A DNA stretch of 54,593 nt from Acrocarpospora corrugata. GTDB taxonomy: Bacteria > Actinomycetota > Actinomycetes > Streptosporangiales > Streptosporangiaceae. Positions within the stretch are counted from its first letter, which is position 1; every line of letters starts with the position of its first letter. A program made the translations under genes and the position numbers. The notes under the pieces are model-generated. The model saw only the letters and a program-made list of their open reading frames with translations, did no database searches and had not been told where the DNA came from. The DNA is taken from NCBI RefSeq assembly GCF_009687845.1, contig NZ_BLAD01000092.1, forward strand, positions 1 to 54,593. The letters are read 5' to 3'. Below are positions 1 through 7,870 of this stretch, piece by piece.

Positions 1-2
1 TT

Positions 3-1130
3 GTGGAGCCGGGGGATCCGGTCATGGGGCGGTTGATCGAGGAGTACGGGGCGGTGGGGGCGCTGGCGCAGATTCGGCGAGGGGAGTTGGAGCCGGAATT
101 CGCCGAGACGGAACGGGAGCTGGCGAACGCGGAGCGGCGTCGGCTCAATCTGGGGCAGTTGGTTACAGGGTGGGCGGGGCGGGCGGCGGGGTGTGGGGGC
201 CGGGCGGCGGATGACCTCGCTGCGGGGAGGTTGTTGGTGCCCGGGGATCCGGGTTGGCCGTCGCAGCTCAATGATCTCGGGCGGGTGCGGCCGTATGGGC
301 TGTGGCTGGACGGCGAGGAGGACCTGCGGTTCGCGTGTCTTCGCTCGGTGTCCATCGTCGGGGCTCGGGCGGCGACGGCCTACGGCACTCACGCGGCGGC
401 GGAATTGTCGGCCGGGTTGAGTGATCGCTCGTGGTCGGTGATCAGCGGTGGGGCGTATGGCATCGATGCGGCGGCCCATCGTGGCGCTCTTGCCGGTGTC
501 GCACCCACAGTCGTCGTTCTGGCCTGCGGCACAGATGTCTGCTACCCCTCAGCTCACGCGGACCTGTTCCGTGCGGTCCGGGAACGTGGCTTGGTGATCA
601 GTGAGTCACCTCCAGGGGTTCAGCCGACCCGGCTGCGTTTCCTGGTCAGGAACCGCGTCATCGCCGCACTCTCCCGAGGGACCGTGATCGTCCAGGCCGC
701 ATTGCGGAGCGGCGCGCTCAACACGGCGTCCCATGCTTCCGCCCTCAACCGCCAGCTGATGGCCGTTCCCGGCCCCATCACAAGCGATGTCTCCGCAGGC
801 TGCCACACTCTAATCCGCCAGGCCCGCGCCACCTGCGTGACCTCCGTACCCGAGGTCATCGAATTGATCGGCTCGATCGGCGACGACCTGGCCCCCACTC
901 TGCGTGGCCCCAGTCACCCCCGCGACGCACTCAACGAAGAAACCAAGCGAGTCCTTGACGCCATCCCCGCCCGCAAGCCCGCTGGCCTCGCCACCATCGC
1001 CAATGCCGCCGCCCTCCCCCTGACCACCACATTGAGCTCCCTCGGCGGCCTCGAATCCGCTGGCTACATCCTCAGAACCCCCGACGGCTGGCGCCTCAGA
1101 CCACGTTCATCCAGCCCCACCATCCAGTGA
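3..1130 (+). CDS. dprA: DNA-processing protein DprA/Smf, 5' end outside the window
   Basis: Rossmann-like protein that binds single-stranded DNA and loads RecA during uptake or recombination of incoming DNA. The DprA core is clear: SVSIVGARAATAYG, then SGGAYGIDAAAH, then RFLVRNRVIAALSRGTVIVQ and LMAVPGP. A winged-helix-like tail follows (about residues 305-360). The first visible residues, VEPGDP, match an internal stretch of actinobacterial DprA, so the GTG at position 3 is probably an internal valine and the true start lies upstream. The first half uses G-rich codons and the second half C-rich ones, with no break in the frame. Family assignment is firm; the activity is inferred from the family. 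Confidence 0.93.
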   Translation: MEPGDPVMGRLIEEYGAVGALAQIRRGELEPEFAETERELANAERRRLNLGQLVTGWAGRAAGCGGRAADDLAAGRLLVPGDPGWPSQLNDLGRVRPYGLWLDGEEDLRFACLRSVSIVGARAATAYGTHAAAELSAGLSDRSWSVISGGAYGIDAAAHRGALAGVAPTVVVLACGTDVCYPSAHADLFRAVRERGLVISESPPGVQPTRLRFLVRNRVIAALSRGTVIVQAALRSGALNTASHASALNRQLMAVPGPITSDVSAGCHTLIRQARATCVTSVPEVIELIGSIGDDLAPTLRGPSHPRDALNEETKRVLDAIPARKPAGLATIANAAALPLTTTLSSLGGLESAGYILRTPDGWRLRPRSSSPTIQ

Positions 1131-1609
1131 GGAGGGCCCAGCCTCCAGTAGGGATCCGCAGCGAATTAACTTGGGTGCCCACTAAGGGTTTATCGAGGTC
1201 AGAGACCTGTGAACCTACGGGTTAATTCTCTGCAAGCCCTAGGAACCACTAACAGAATGGGCCGCGCCTTCTTGGCGCCGGCGCGGTGAGAAGCATCATC
1301 TGCGTTAACGGTGCCGGATAACGGCGACCCGACCCGGCAACTCGCCTATTCCGTTAGGAGTTGTAGGGAAGGTCCAGCGGGTTGGTTCAGCGGGTTGGTT
1401 CAGCGGGCCGGGGCCGACATCCCGTCAGGGCGGCACGCCTGGAACGTCCAGGAGCTACTCGCAGTCGCCACACGAACGGGGTCACTGCTCTGCAAACGCC
1501 TCGTGCTCCCGCGCCGAGCGGATCGTCGAGTGCTACCGCCAGCTGTGGAACTCGCACCGTTCCGCGAACGCGTCCTGCTCAACCGCCGCCCCTGCAAACT
1601 GGGGCCGCG
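1131..1609. other. Gene-free gap between dprA and the methyltransferase gene
   Basis: No convincing gene. Bases 1150-1260 are clearly less GC-rich than the flanks and contain an 8-bp inverted repeat, GAATTAAC (1163-1170) and GTTAATTC (1221-1228). A 13-base unit, GTTGGTTCAGCGG, is repeated in tandem at 1381-1406, preceded by a partial copy. A possible hairpin (CCGCGCC with GGCGCGG, from 1262) may be a weak terminator. Stretches at 1483 and 1555 resemble each other and one at 2952, as if they were remnants of a small repeated sequence. This reads as accessory or decayed DNA inside a conserved block. Confidence 0.5.
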
Positions 1610-2266
1610 TCAGGGCTGTCCGTCTCCCGGGTTGGTGGCCAGAGCGCAGGCGACCGGTGGGCTGAGATGGAGGGTTTCCGTGCGGGGTTGGATGAATCCT
1701 GCCTGAGTGAGTAGATCGTGAAGTTCTTGGCTGGCCCGCGCGGTGGTGTCAGCGGTGGCGCCTGGGCAGCGGGGCTGGCTGGCGAGGGCGATGCGTCCGC
1801 CCGGGCGGAGCAGGCCGCGCAGCTGGGTGAGCTGGTCGGGTGGGTTGGGCCAGAATCCGATCGAGTTCACGGCGACGATGGCGTCGAGCGGCTCGTCGAA
1901 GCGCGGCAACCGGTCCACTGACGTGTGCAGTAGTTCGACCCGGCGGGCGCGGATGGCAGTCGCGTTGTGCTTGCTGGCCTGCCTGACCATGACCTCGGAG
2001 TGGTCGATGCCGTAGATGTGTCCATCGGTGACGTGGCGGGCCAGCTCGGCGATGGCCAGACCAGGGCCGAAGCCGATTTCGAGCACCCGGTCGGCGGGTT
2101 GCACGTCGAGCAGGGACACCACCCACAGGTTGCGCTGTCGGTTGGAGCCGCGGTGGGCCATGACCCAGCCGGCCACCCGTCCGGCCGTCCCGTGCGGTCG
2201 GCCGAACTGGCCCACGGCCCGAATGATCACCCGCTGCCTGAGCGTCCTGGATCTCATGGCCGCCAT
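1610..2266 (-). CDS. Class I SAM-dependent methyltransferase
   Basis: About 218 residues with a Rossmann methyltransferase fold. The SAM-binding motif I is VLEIGFGPG (near residues 61-69), followed by an acidic loop in GIDHSE and a post-motif AVNSIGFWPNPPDQLTQ with LRPGGR. These resemble UbiE-type (Methyltransf_11) small-molecule methyltransferases; the substrate cannot be read from the sequence. It is divergent from a MerR regulator with only 30 bases between the two starts, and a palindromic operator fills that space, so MerR control is likely. An alternative start lies 9 bases downstream at 2257. No ribosome-binding site is obvious, so a leaderless message is possible. Confidence 0.8.
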   Translation of the reverse strand: MAAMRSRTLRQRVIIRAVGQFGRPHGTAGRVAGWVMAHRGSNRQRNLWVVSLLDVQPADRVLEIGFGPGLAIAELARHVTDGHIYGIDHSEVMVRQASKHNATAIRARRVELLHTSVDRLPRFDEPLDAIVAVNSIGFWPNPPDQLTQLRGLLRPGGRIALASQPRCPGATADTTARASQELHDLLTQAGFIQPRTETLHLSPPVACALATNPGDGQP

Positions 2267-2272
2267 TGAACG

Positions 2273-2292
2273 ACTTCAAGTACCCTTGAAGT
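2273..2292. promoter_or_regulatory. Palindromic MerR-type operator
   Basis: Perfect inverted repeat ACTTCAAG-TACC-CTTGAAGT, centred between the divergent methyltransferase and MerR genes, 6 and 4 bases from their start codons. Length and symmetry fit MerR/SoxR-class sites. Binding by the adjacent regulator is inferred. Confidence 0.75.
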
Positions 2293-2296
2293 CAAC

Positions 2297-2734
2297 ATGC
2301 CGGACGAGCAGCCTACGAAGCAGTTGACGATCGGTGAGCTGGCCAGGGCCACCGGTGTCGCCACCTCGGCGTTGCGCTACTGGGAAGACCTCGGTCTAAT
2401 CCCCACCCCGGCCAGAGCTTCGGGCCAACGGCGCTACCCCGCTTCGGCAGTGGGGCTGGTCGGTCAGATTCTGCTCCTGCGAGACGTCGGCTACTCGCTC
2501 CGCGAGGTGAAGGCGCTAGTCACCTCGCATTCCGACCCCGACACCTGGCGGGAACTCGCCAAGCGCAAGCTCGCCGACCTCGACGAACGCATCGCCCAGG
2601 CCCAAGCGGCGAGCACCGCCCTTGCCCACGCACTGGCTTGCCCACACGAAGATATCCGCACCTGCCCCAACTTCGCCGACATCATCGCCGCCCGCCTTGC
2701 CGGCTCACCCCTCCACGAGGCCCACCCCCACTGA
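2297..2734 (+). CDS. MerR-family transcriptional regulator
   Basis: 145 residues. The N-terminal MerR helix-turn-helix is clear (LTIGELARATGVATSALRYW, then a QRRYP wing), followed by a dimerisation coiled coil (REVKALVTSHSD to IAQAQAAS). The short C-terminal tail contains ACPHEDIRTCPNF, two cysteines eight residues apart, which could bind a metal or sense redox state as in SoxR-like MerR proteins. Sensing is inference. It starts 4 bases after a perfect palindrome and probably controls itself and the divergent methyltransferase. The following 295 bases (2735-3029) hold no gene that I can support. Confidence 0.88.
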   Translation: MPDEQPTKQLTIGELARATGVATSALRYWEDLGLIPTPARASGQRRYPASAVGLVGQILLLRDVGYSLREVKALVTSHSDPDTWRELAKRKLADLDERIAQAQAASTALAHALACPHEDIRTCPNFADIIAARLAGSPLHEAHPH

Positions 2735-3029
2735 CGTGGAGCAATGGCCTCAGCTCCCGAGACACACGGTGGCCAGTCGCTGAACCGGATCTGGTCCACT
2801 CTCGTGACGGGTGCCGGTCCGCAGCCGAGACTGGCCTGTTGCCGATCGCGACGGCCTGACCTGGTGTTGGATCTCTGGTCTGGGTTTGAAGAACGCGAGT
2901 CAACTACATCAATGTGATCAGAGGGCCGTTTGTTCGGCCGTGCTGGACCGTCACTTCGCCGGGAACGGGTCCTGCTCACTGCAGTCCCACGTTGATCAGA
3001 GGACCGTCAGTGGCCGGATACTTGGAGAC

Positions 3030-3656
3030 GTGGTCATTGTCGACGTCGTCCTGGAGACCTACGATGCGGTGGGTTTCACGGCCTGGCCGATCGCCGAGCC
3101 GTCCGCCGATCGCCTGCTCGCGCTCTCGGGTCAGATGTCCTGGGCCGAAATCGGGACCGCGATGGCCGTCATCTTCAGCTACAACCACATCTCCGCCGAA
3201 CCGGCTGCCGACCTGACTCAGGCTCATCTGGATGACCACCTTGCCGAGGCGGAGGTCTTGATCGCTCCAGGTGGTCTGCGTTTCCGTGACACCGCCACAA
3301 ACATTCAGGTCGCACCCGGCTGTTGTTTCGGCCTGGAGAACTGGCGCGACTGGTGGGAGGTGACCCGCGGACAAGAACCCTGGCTGGGACACGACCCCGA
3401 AACCCGGATCGAACATCGCGCCCAGACCGTCCAGCTCCGGCAAAACGACCAAGACGGTTCCCAGGTCCGGGCCATCGAGATCACGATCAGCGAACTACCG
3501 AGACTGCTCGTCGCTGCACACCAGCAGCTCAACGGGTTTCTCAACCTTGTCCAGCGATGGGCTGCCGACATCACCCCCGGCCTGGCTGTCGGGCTCGTCG
3601 CGGCCCTGGATGAACACCTGAAGGTCACCGGGTCACCCGGGCCAGCACAATCCTGA
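3030..3656 (+). CDS. Hypothetical protein, about 208 residues
   Basis: Not assigned to a named family. The composition is that of a real actinobacterial protein: soluble, no membrane segments, with conspicuous stretches such as FSYNHISAEPAADL, GCCFGLENWRDW and WLGHDPE. It ends with a leucine-rich helix (LPRLLVAAHQQLNGFLNLVQRW). From memory, similar small proteins of unknown role occur in actinomycetes and look like SMI1/immunity-type or DUF proteins, but no function is claimed. The frame stays open upstream to 2811, but those residues look non-coding. I chose the GTG at 3030, with GGAG a few bases upstream; the GTG at 3006 is possible. It lies in the accessory segment between dprA and xerC. 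Confidence 0.6.
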   Translation: MVIVDVVLETYDAVGFTAWPIAEPSADRLLALSGQMSWAEIGTAMAVIFSYNHISAEPAADLTQAHLDDHLAEAEVLIAPGGLRFRDTATNIQVAPGCCFGLENWRDWWEVTRGQEPWLGHDPETRIEHRAQTVQLRQNDQDGSQVRAIEITISELPRLLVAAHQQLNGFLNLVQRWAADITPGLAVGLVAALDEHLKVTGSPGPAQS

Positions 3657-3806
3657 CCGGCCAAGAGCGGATTGGGCATTGAGGTTGGGATCCGGCGGGG
3701 AAGACCTGCCCATTGTGTGATCGCGACTATGGCGGGGGCGGCTGCTGGGTATTGGGGTTGGGATGCCGGAGGCTGGTGGTAGGCGCAGTTGTGTGGGGGT
3801 TGGTGG

Positions 3807-4706
3807 ATGGGGGTTCCGGTGATTGAGATGGTGGTTGGGGAGTTTGAGCGTCACTTGCGGGTGGAGCGGGGGTTGTCGCTGCATACGGTGCGGGCGTATG
3901 TGGGGGATGTTGGTTCGCTGATCGGGCATCTTGAGCGTGCTGGGGGTGAAGGGCTGGAGCGGTTGAACATCGTGCTGCTGCGTGATTGGTTGGGCGAGCA
4001 GCATGAGGCGGGGAAAGCTCGGGCCACGTTGGCTAGGCGGGCGGCGTGTGCCCGGGTTTTCACAGCCTTCTGTCATCGGCGGGGGTGGCTTGCAAATGAT
4101 CCTGGGTTGCTGCTAGGGAGCGCGAAGGCCGGGAGGAGTCTGCCGGCAGTGCTCGATCAGGAGGAAGCGAAGGTTGCTTTGAACTCCACGGGGGTCGATG
4201 GTCCGGGGGAGTTGCGGGATCAGGCCGTCCTTGAGGTGCTTTATGCCACCGGTATTCGGGTGAGTGAGTTGTGCGGCCTGGATGTGGACGATGTCGATCG
4301 CGATCGGCGCACATTACGAGTGCTCGGCAAGGGAAGCAAGGAGCGCGTTGTTCCCTGTGGGTTGCCCGCGATGCGCGCGTTGGACGCCTGGTGTATCCGA
4401 GGGCGCCCGCTTTGGATTCGAGACGGCACCGGTCCCGCCCTGTTTCTCGGTGTCAGAGGTGGTCGCCTGGATCAAGGCACCGTCCGCCGTATCGTCCACA
4501 CCCGCCTGACCGCCGCCGGTGTCACCGACCTGAGCCCTCATGGTCTCCGGCATTCCGCCGCCACCCACCTCCTTGAAGGCGGAGCGGACCTTCGAAGCGT
4601 CCAGGAGATCCTCGGCCACGCCTCACTCGGCACCACCCAGATCTACACCCACGTCTCGATCGAACGCCTCCACACCGCCTACCGCCAAGCTCACCCACGC
4701 GCTTAG
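3807..4706 (+). CDS. xerC: Tyrosine recombinase XerC
   Basis: 299-residue site-specific recombinase that, with XerD, would resolve chromosome dimers at dif. The N-terminal SAM-like core-binding domain covers about residues 8-95. The catalytic domain has the full residue set: R151 (TGIRVSEL), K175 (GKGSKER), H245 and R248 (HGLRH), H271 (LGHASLG) and nucleophile Y280 (QIYTH). The C-terminus (YRQAHPRA) is typical and intact. I chose the ATG at 3807 with GGGGG eight bases upstream; a TTG at 3789 is also in frame. Its position between dprA and the M23/rpsB block suggests the chromosomal copy rather than a phage integrase. An insertion sequence abuts its TAG stop codon. Confidence 0.9.
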   Translation: MGVPVIEMVVGEFERHLRVERGLSLHTVRAYVGDVGSLIGHLERAGGEGLERLNIVLLRDWLGEQHEAGKARATLARRAACARVFTAFCHRRGWLANDPGLLLGSAKAGRSLPAVLDQEEAKVALNSTGVDGPGELRDQAVLEVLYATGIRVSELCGLDVDDVDRDRRTLRVLGKGSKERVVPCGLPAMRALDAWCIRGRPLWIRDGTGPALFLGVRGGRLDQGTVRRIVHTRLTAAGVTDLSPHGLRHSAATHLLEGGADLRSVQEILGHASLGTTQIYTHVSIERLHTAYRQAHPRA

Positions 4707-6169
4707 CGGTAGTTCGTTGAATCAAGGCGGCTGATAGAGGCATAGGCCGTGGCCTGCTTCGACAGCGTCGATGAGCGCTGTAATTCAGCGGGTGGGGGCG
4801 CGGTGGACCATGCCCGCCACCAGCGTGTGAGCGTGATCGCGGGGGTCAGCCAGCTGCGGACGGCCCGCAGCGTGTGGGGCCAGCTGGGGGTCGGTGAGAT
4901 GTGTGGGATGGTCCGCCACGGCTGGGACTGCCCGGCCGGGCCCCTCTCTGAGGCAGGGACCGAGGACGGGGCCTGTGGGGGCGGTTCGGCGGGCGCATCG
5001 GCGAACCAGGTAGCCCAGCAGAAGGAAAGGGCGCAGTTGATCAGGCTTTGATGGCGGCGGATCGCAAGCTCGGAGCGCACTTGGAAGTCGGCCCGGCCCA
5101 GCTCGTCCTTGATCTGTTTGTAGCCTTGTTCGATCCAGTGCCGGATCCCGTAGAGGCGGAGGAGTTCGGCCAGGCCGGCGGCTGGGTGAGGGCTGTCGGC
5201 CTCGCGGGCTCCACCCGGGCGGGGCAGGTTGGTGGCCAGGTACCAGGTGGCCTTGTCCGGCAGGGTGCTCGGGTCGGCGGTGGCCACCACCAGCCGGGTC
5301 GGCCCGTCCGGTCCCCAGCCGCCCAGGCGCGCTTCGGCGGCCCACCAGGTCTCGGTGTGCCCGTCGCGGAAGGTGCGCCTGATGACGGTGTAGTCCCCGG
5401 GCTGGTCCGGTCCATTCCAGGCCAGGTCGCGGGCGGCGTCTCGGGGAGTACGCGCCTCAGGGCCGTAGGCCCAGGTGCCGTGGCGGGCGCGCAGCGCCAT
5501 CACCCAGCCGAGGCCGGCCTGGCGTAACTCGGCGCGGAAGTTGTCCAGGTCGCCGTAGGCGCGGTCGGCCACCGCGGCGCGGAAGAGTACTCCGGCCTGC
5601 ATCGCTTCGACGGCCAGTGCCACCGCGATCTGCCATTTGGTGCGGAAGGCGGGATCGTTCTTGCCGCCGGGCAGGCGGCGCGCCGGTGTGTAGGGCTGGG
5701 CGTGCAGTGGGAAGTACAGCCGCTCATCGGCCCACAGCGTGGTGACGGTGACGATGCCGTTGTCGGTTTTTCCCAGCCGTCCCAGCCACTGGCGGCCGAC
5801 GTGGGCGGTTGCCGTCCCGTCCTTGCGATCTCCGCTGTCGTCGATCACCAGCACGCCAGCGGGGTGCGGGGCGGTCGCCGGATTGTTCAGCAGCAGTTGC
5901 AGCCGCCGGTCGTTGACCTGGTCGGGGTCCCAGCAGGACTCGCTGAGGAAGAATTGAAGCCGCTGCGCGTGCGGATGTCGCGCTCCGGTCACCGGTTCCA
6001 CGCCGGCCAGGCAGGTCAGCGTCTTGTTCCGTGCCCGTGGCTGGAGCAGGCCGGCCAGATACTCGCGAAACCCGCGCCGCTGCGCCACATGCGAGAACAG
6101 ATCATCGAACCGGGTCGCGTATCCCTCCAGCGGTCCCGGAGCGGGCGGACACGGTTTGAGTTTGGTCAT
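4703..6169 (-). CDS. IS701-family transposase
   Basis: 488-residue DDE transposase. The catalytic positions are the first Asp in VLVIDDSGDRKDG (D110/D111), the second in AVADRAYGD (D202) and Glu in HWIEQGYKQIKDELG (E347), the arrangement of the IS701/IS4 superfamily. The frame is intact, so the element may be active. It starts at the ATG at 6169, about 50 bases inside the right terminal repeat. Its last sense codon (CGC) takes a base from, and its stop (TAA, 4703-4705) lies wholly in, the host target TTAG outside the terminal repeat. The element therefore carries no stop codon of its own in this frame. The TAA overlaps the xerC TAG on the other strand. Confidence 0.92.
   Translation of the reverse strand: MTKLKPCPPAPGPLEGYATRFDDLFSHVAQRRGFREYLAGLLQPRARNKTLTCLAGVEPVTGARHPHAQRLQFFLSESCWDPDQVNDRRLQLLLNNPATAPHPAGVLVIDDSGDRKDGTATAHVGRQWLGRLGKTDNGIVTVTTLWADERLYFPLHAQPYTPARRLPGGKNDPAFRTKWQIAVALAVEAMQAGVLFRAAVADRAYGDLDNFRAELRQAGLGWVMALRARHGTWAYGPEARTPRDAARDLAWNGPDQPGDYTVIRRTFRDGHTETWWAAEARLGGWGPDGPTRLVVATADPSTLPDKATWYLATNLPRPGGAREADSPHPAAGLAELLRLYGIRHWIEQGYKQIKDELGRADFQVRSELAIRRHQSLINCALSFCWATWFADAPAEPPPQAPSSVPASERGPAGQSQPWRTIPHISPTPSWPHTLRAVRSWLTPAITLTRWWRAWSTAPPPAELQRSSTLSKQATAYASISRLDSTNYR
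4707..4730 (+). repeat. Left terminal inverted repeat of the IS
   Basis: Begins CGGTAGTTCGTTG and ends ATCAAGGCGG. It pairs with 6219-6242 with three mismatches and directly follows the xerC stop codon. Confidence 0.88.
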
Positions 6170-6218
6170 GGGCGGCTACGTTCACCGGGACCCCCGCGCA
6201 AAGCGAAATACCCGCTAT

Positions 6219-6242
6219 CCACCTTGATCCAACGAACCACCG
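6219..6242 (-). repeat. Right terminal inverted repeat of the IS
   Basis: Read on the minus strand it begins CGGTGGTTCGTTG and ends ATCAAGGTGG, matching the left end at 21 of 24 positions. Confidence 0.88.
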
Positions 6243-6337
6243 ATAGGGAGACATCAGCGCTGGCGTTACCGGTGATCACGGTCATGAACTGCGAGGACTC
6301 GGAGACGGGCGATAACGCCGCTAATAGATCCTCTCCA

Positions 6338-6488
6338 GGCGCTCCAGGGGGCCTGTTCGCTGCGGCACCGGCCGGGTCGCTGTCAACTACCGGCGCTTAT
6401 AAACGCCCCAGGGGTCTGTTCGCGGGAATTGGTCAGGTCGACCGCGACATCGGTGCCCGCGTATAAGCGCCCTGGGAGGTCTGTTTGC
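6338..6488. repeat. Three imperfect direct repeats spaced about 64 bp
   Basis: The 314-base gap between the IS and the broken MerR gene (6243-6556) has no supported gene, but it holds three similar stretches ending at 6360, 6423 and 6488. Each reads roughly GCGCCCCAGGGG followed by TCTGTTCGC. The second and third copies also share an upstream TATAA. Spacing is 63 and 65 bases. The role is unknown. Confidence 0.6.
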
Positions 6489-6556
6489 CCTCGCTGACCT
6501 GATGCCGGGGCGGCGGGGGTGCGAGCCTCTGGGTGCGTGCTTGCGCTGGGTGGGAT

Positions 6557-7334
6557 TCAGGGCTGGGTTGCTCGGTTGATGTACTCCACCAGGGCGATCA
6601 GGCGGTCGGGGGGCCAGGGGAGGCGGGCGGCGAGTTCGGTGGGGTTGTCCTGCCACATCTGGCGGGCGGCTGCCGCGGTCTGGTGGCCGGCTTCGGCTGG
6701 GGGGTGGAAGTGGGCGCCGAGGGACTGGTAGCGGGTGATGAGGTCGGCCACTTGGGGGTCGTCGGTGGGGGTGTTCGCTTCGGCGTGGGGGAGGAGGGCT
6801 TCTACCAGGGTCTTCCATTCGTGTTTGGCGGCTTCGATGGCTTCGGGGCCCGGGGTGGTGCGGCGCTGGGCCAGTTGGTCGCGCTGTTCGGGGGTGAAGT
6901 AGGTCTCGTTACACGGTGATCAACTCCAGGGTGGACAGGAACTGGTCTGGGTCGGGCATCTGGTGGACGGCTATTCGCTGGAGGAGGCCGTCGATTCGGG
7001 TGCGTAGTTCGTCGATGCGGGCGGCCTATTCGTTCAGGCCGCGTAGCTGGGTGGTGAGGAGGGTGTGCAACGCGGTCAGGTCGTCGCTCTGGTCGGCCAG
7101 GACGGAGGAGATTTCGTCCAGGGACAGGCCGAGGGCGGTGAGGGCGCGGATTCGGTAGAGGCGTCTGAGGTCGTGTTCGGTGTAGCGGCGGTGGCCGGAC
7201 GGTGTGCGTTCCCGGGGGGTGAGCAGGCCGATCTGGTCGTAGTGGTGCAGGGCGCGGACGGTCAGTCCGGTCGCCCGGGCCAGTTCGCCTACGCCCCATC
7301 GGCGTACGCCGTTCGCGTCGGTCACGTTTCTCAC
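6557..7334 (-). pseudogene. Broken MerR/TipA-type regulator
   Basis: The N-terminal part is a normal MerR DNA-binding domain (WGVGELARATGLTVRALHHY, then PSGHRRYTEHD) and coiled coil. It stops at an in-frame TAG (7026-7028) where the family would have Gln (GLNE-stop-AARIDELR). Reading through, the frame continues to LSTLELITV and is then broken by one extra base near 6909. Restoring it gives ETYFTPEQRDQL and a complete TipAS-like effector-binding domain ending in VEYINRATQP. The gene therefore carries a nonsense mutation and a +1 frameshift. A shortened protein with only the DNA-binding half could still be made. A palindromic operator upstream is intact. Sequencing error is possible, but two independent lesions make true decay more likely. 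Confidence 0.85.
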
Positions 7335-7819
7335 GGTAGGACCTGACGTTGCGTCAGGTTCAAGGGGAGGAGGCGGACTTTGCCCAGGCCCAGCAGGAGG
7401 AGGGGGTCGAGGTAGCGGTCGGTGCGGAGTAGGCCCCAGTGGAGGCAGGTCGAGGGGCAGTGGGGGACGGGGTGGTCGGTGATTGTGCCGATCTGGGTTC
7501 CGGTGGTGATGGGCTGGCCTGGGTGGACGGTGGGTTCGACGGGGAGGTAGGTCGTTCGCAGGCCGCCTGGGTGGGTGATGGCGATCGCGGTCAGGCCGCC
7601 GACTTTGCCGGCGAAGGTCACGGTGCCGGGGCCCGCGGCCAGGACGGGCTGTCCGGGGTGAGCCTGGAGGTCGACGCCTCGGTGGCCGGGGAGCCAGCGG
7701 TGGGAGGGCGGGTCGAATCTTTGGAGGAGTTGGGGATTCGGCAGTGGCCAGTTCCATCGGGGCTCGGGGGCGTGAAGAACATGGAGGGCCAGGAGGGTCG
7801 CCAGGATCCAGGTGGGCAT
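7331..7819 (-). CDS. M23-family metallopeptidase, secreted
   Basis: 162 residues from the ATG at 7819, starting with a hydrophobic export signal (ILATLLALHVLHA). Zn-binding elements of lysostaphin-type peptidases are visible: H46 and D50 in GHRGVD, and H127 in CLHWG. The usual YxHL stretch reads TTYLPV, a variant I associate with the actinomycete proteins encoded near rpsB. The protein would trim or remodel peptidoglycan outside the membrane. Its 3' end overlaps the start of the broken MerR gene and contains that gene's palindromic operator. The open frame extends upstream to 7942, but the signal peptide argues for 7819. Confidence 0.85.
   Translation of the reverse strand: MPTWILATLLALHVLHAPEPRWNWPLPNPQLLQRFDPPSHRWLPGHRGVDLQAHPGQPVLAAGPGTVTFAGKVGGLTAIAITHPGGLRTTYLPVEPTVHPGQPITTGTQIGTITDHPVPHCPSTCLHWGLLRTDRYLDPLLLLGLGKVRLLPLNLTQRQVLP
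7341..7359. promoter_or_regulatory. Palindromic MerR operator inside the M23 gene
   Basis: Perfect repeat ACCTGACG-TTG-CGTCAGGT just upstream of the TipA-like pseudogene and within the last codons of the M23 gene. The form, GACG-TTG-CGTC, is common before actinobacterial MerR genes. Autoregulation is inferred. Confidence 0.75.
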
Positions 7820-7870
7820 GAGAGTAAGCGTGCACAACCGTGCGACGTCAGAAGCTTTCGAGCGGTGTTC

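Larger units (their letters stand above)
4707..6242 (-). mobile_element. IS701-family insertion sequence, about 1536 bp
   Basis: Bounded by 24-bp imperfect terminal inverted repeats (21 of 24 matching) at 4707-4730 and 6219-6242, enclosing one transposase gene. The left flank is TTAG, which fits the YTAR target preference known for this family. The right flank is ATAG, so the 4-bp duplication is imperfect or has mutated in its first base. Insertion happened in the TAG stop codon of xerC and left that protein unchanged. Confidence 0.88.

Noticed and set aside
1163-1228. Possible tRNA or tRNA remnant with GGTTAATTC like a T-loop
   Set aside because: No acceptor or anticodon stem can be formed; only an 8-bp inverted repeat is present.
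1311-1714. Two overlapping open frames of 110-131 codons after dprA
   Set aside because: No family resemblance, poor codon pattern, overlap with each other and with the methyltransferase 3' end.
5702-6466. 254-codon plus-strand frame across the transposase gene
   Set aside because: Antisense shadow of the IS transposase, running through the terminal repeat; no protein-like features.
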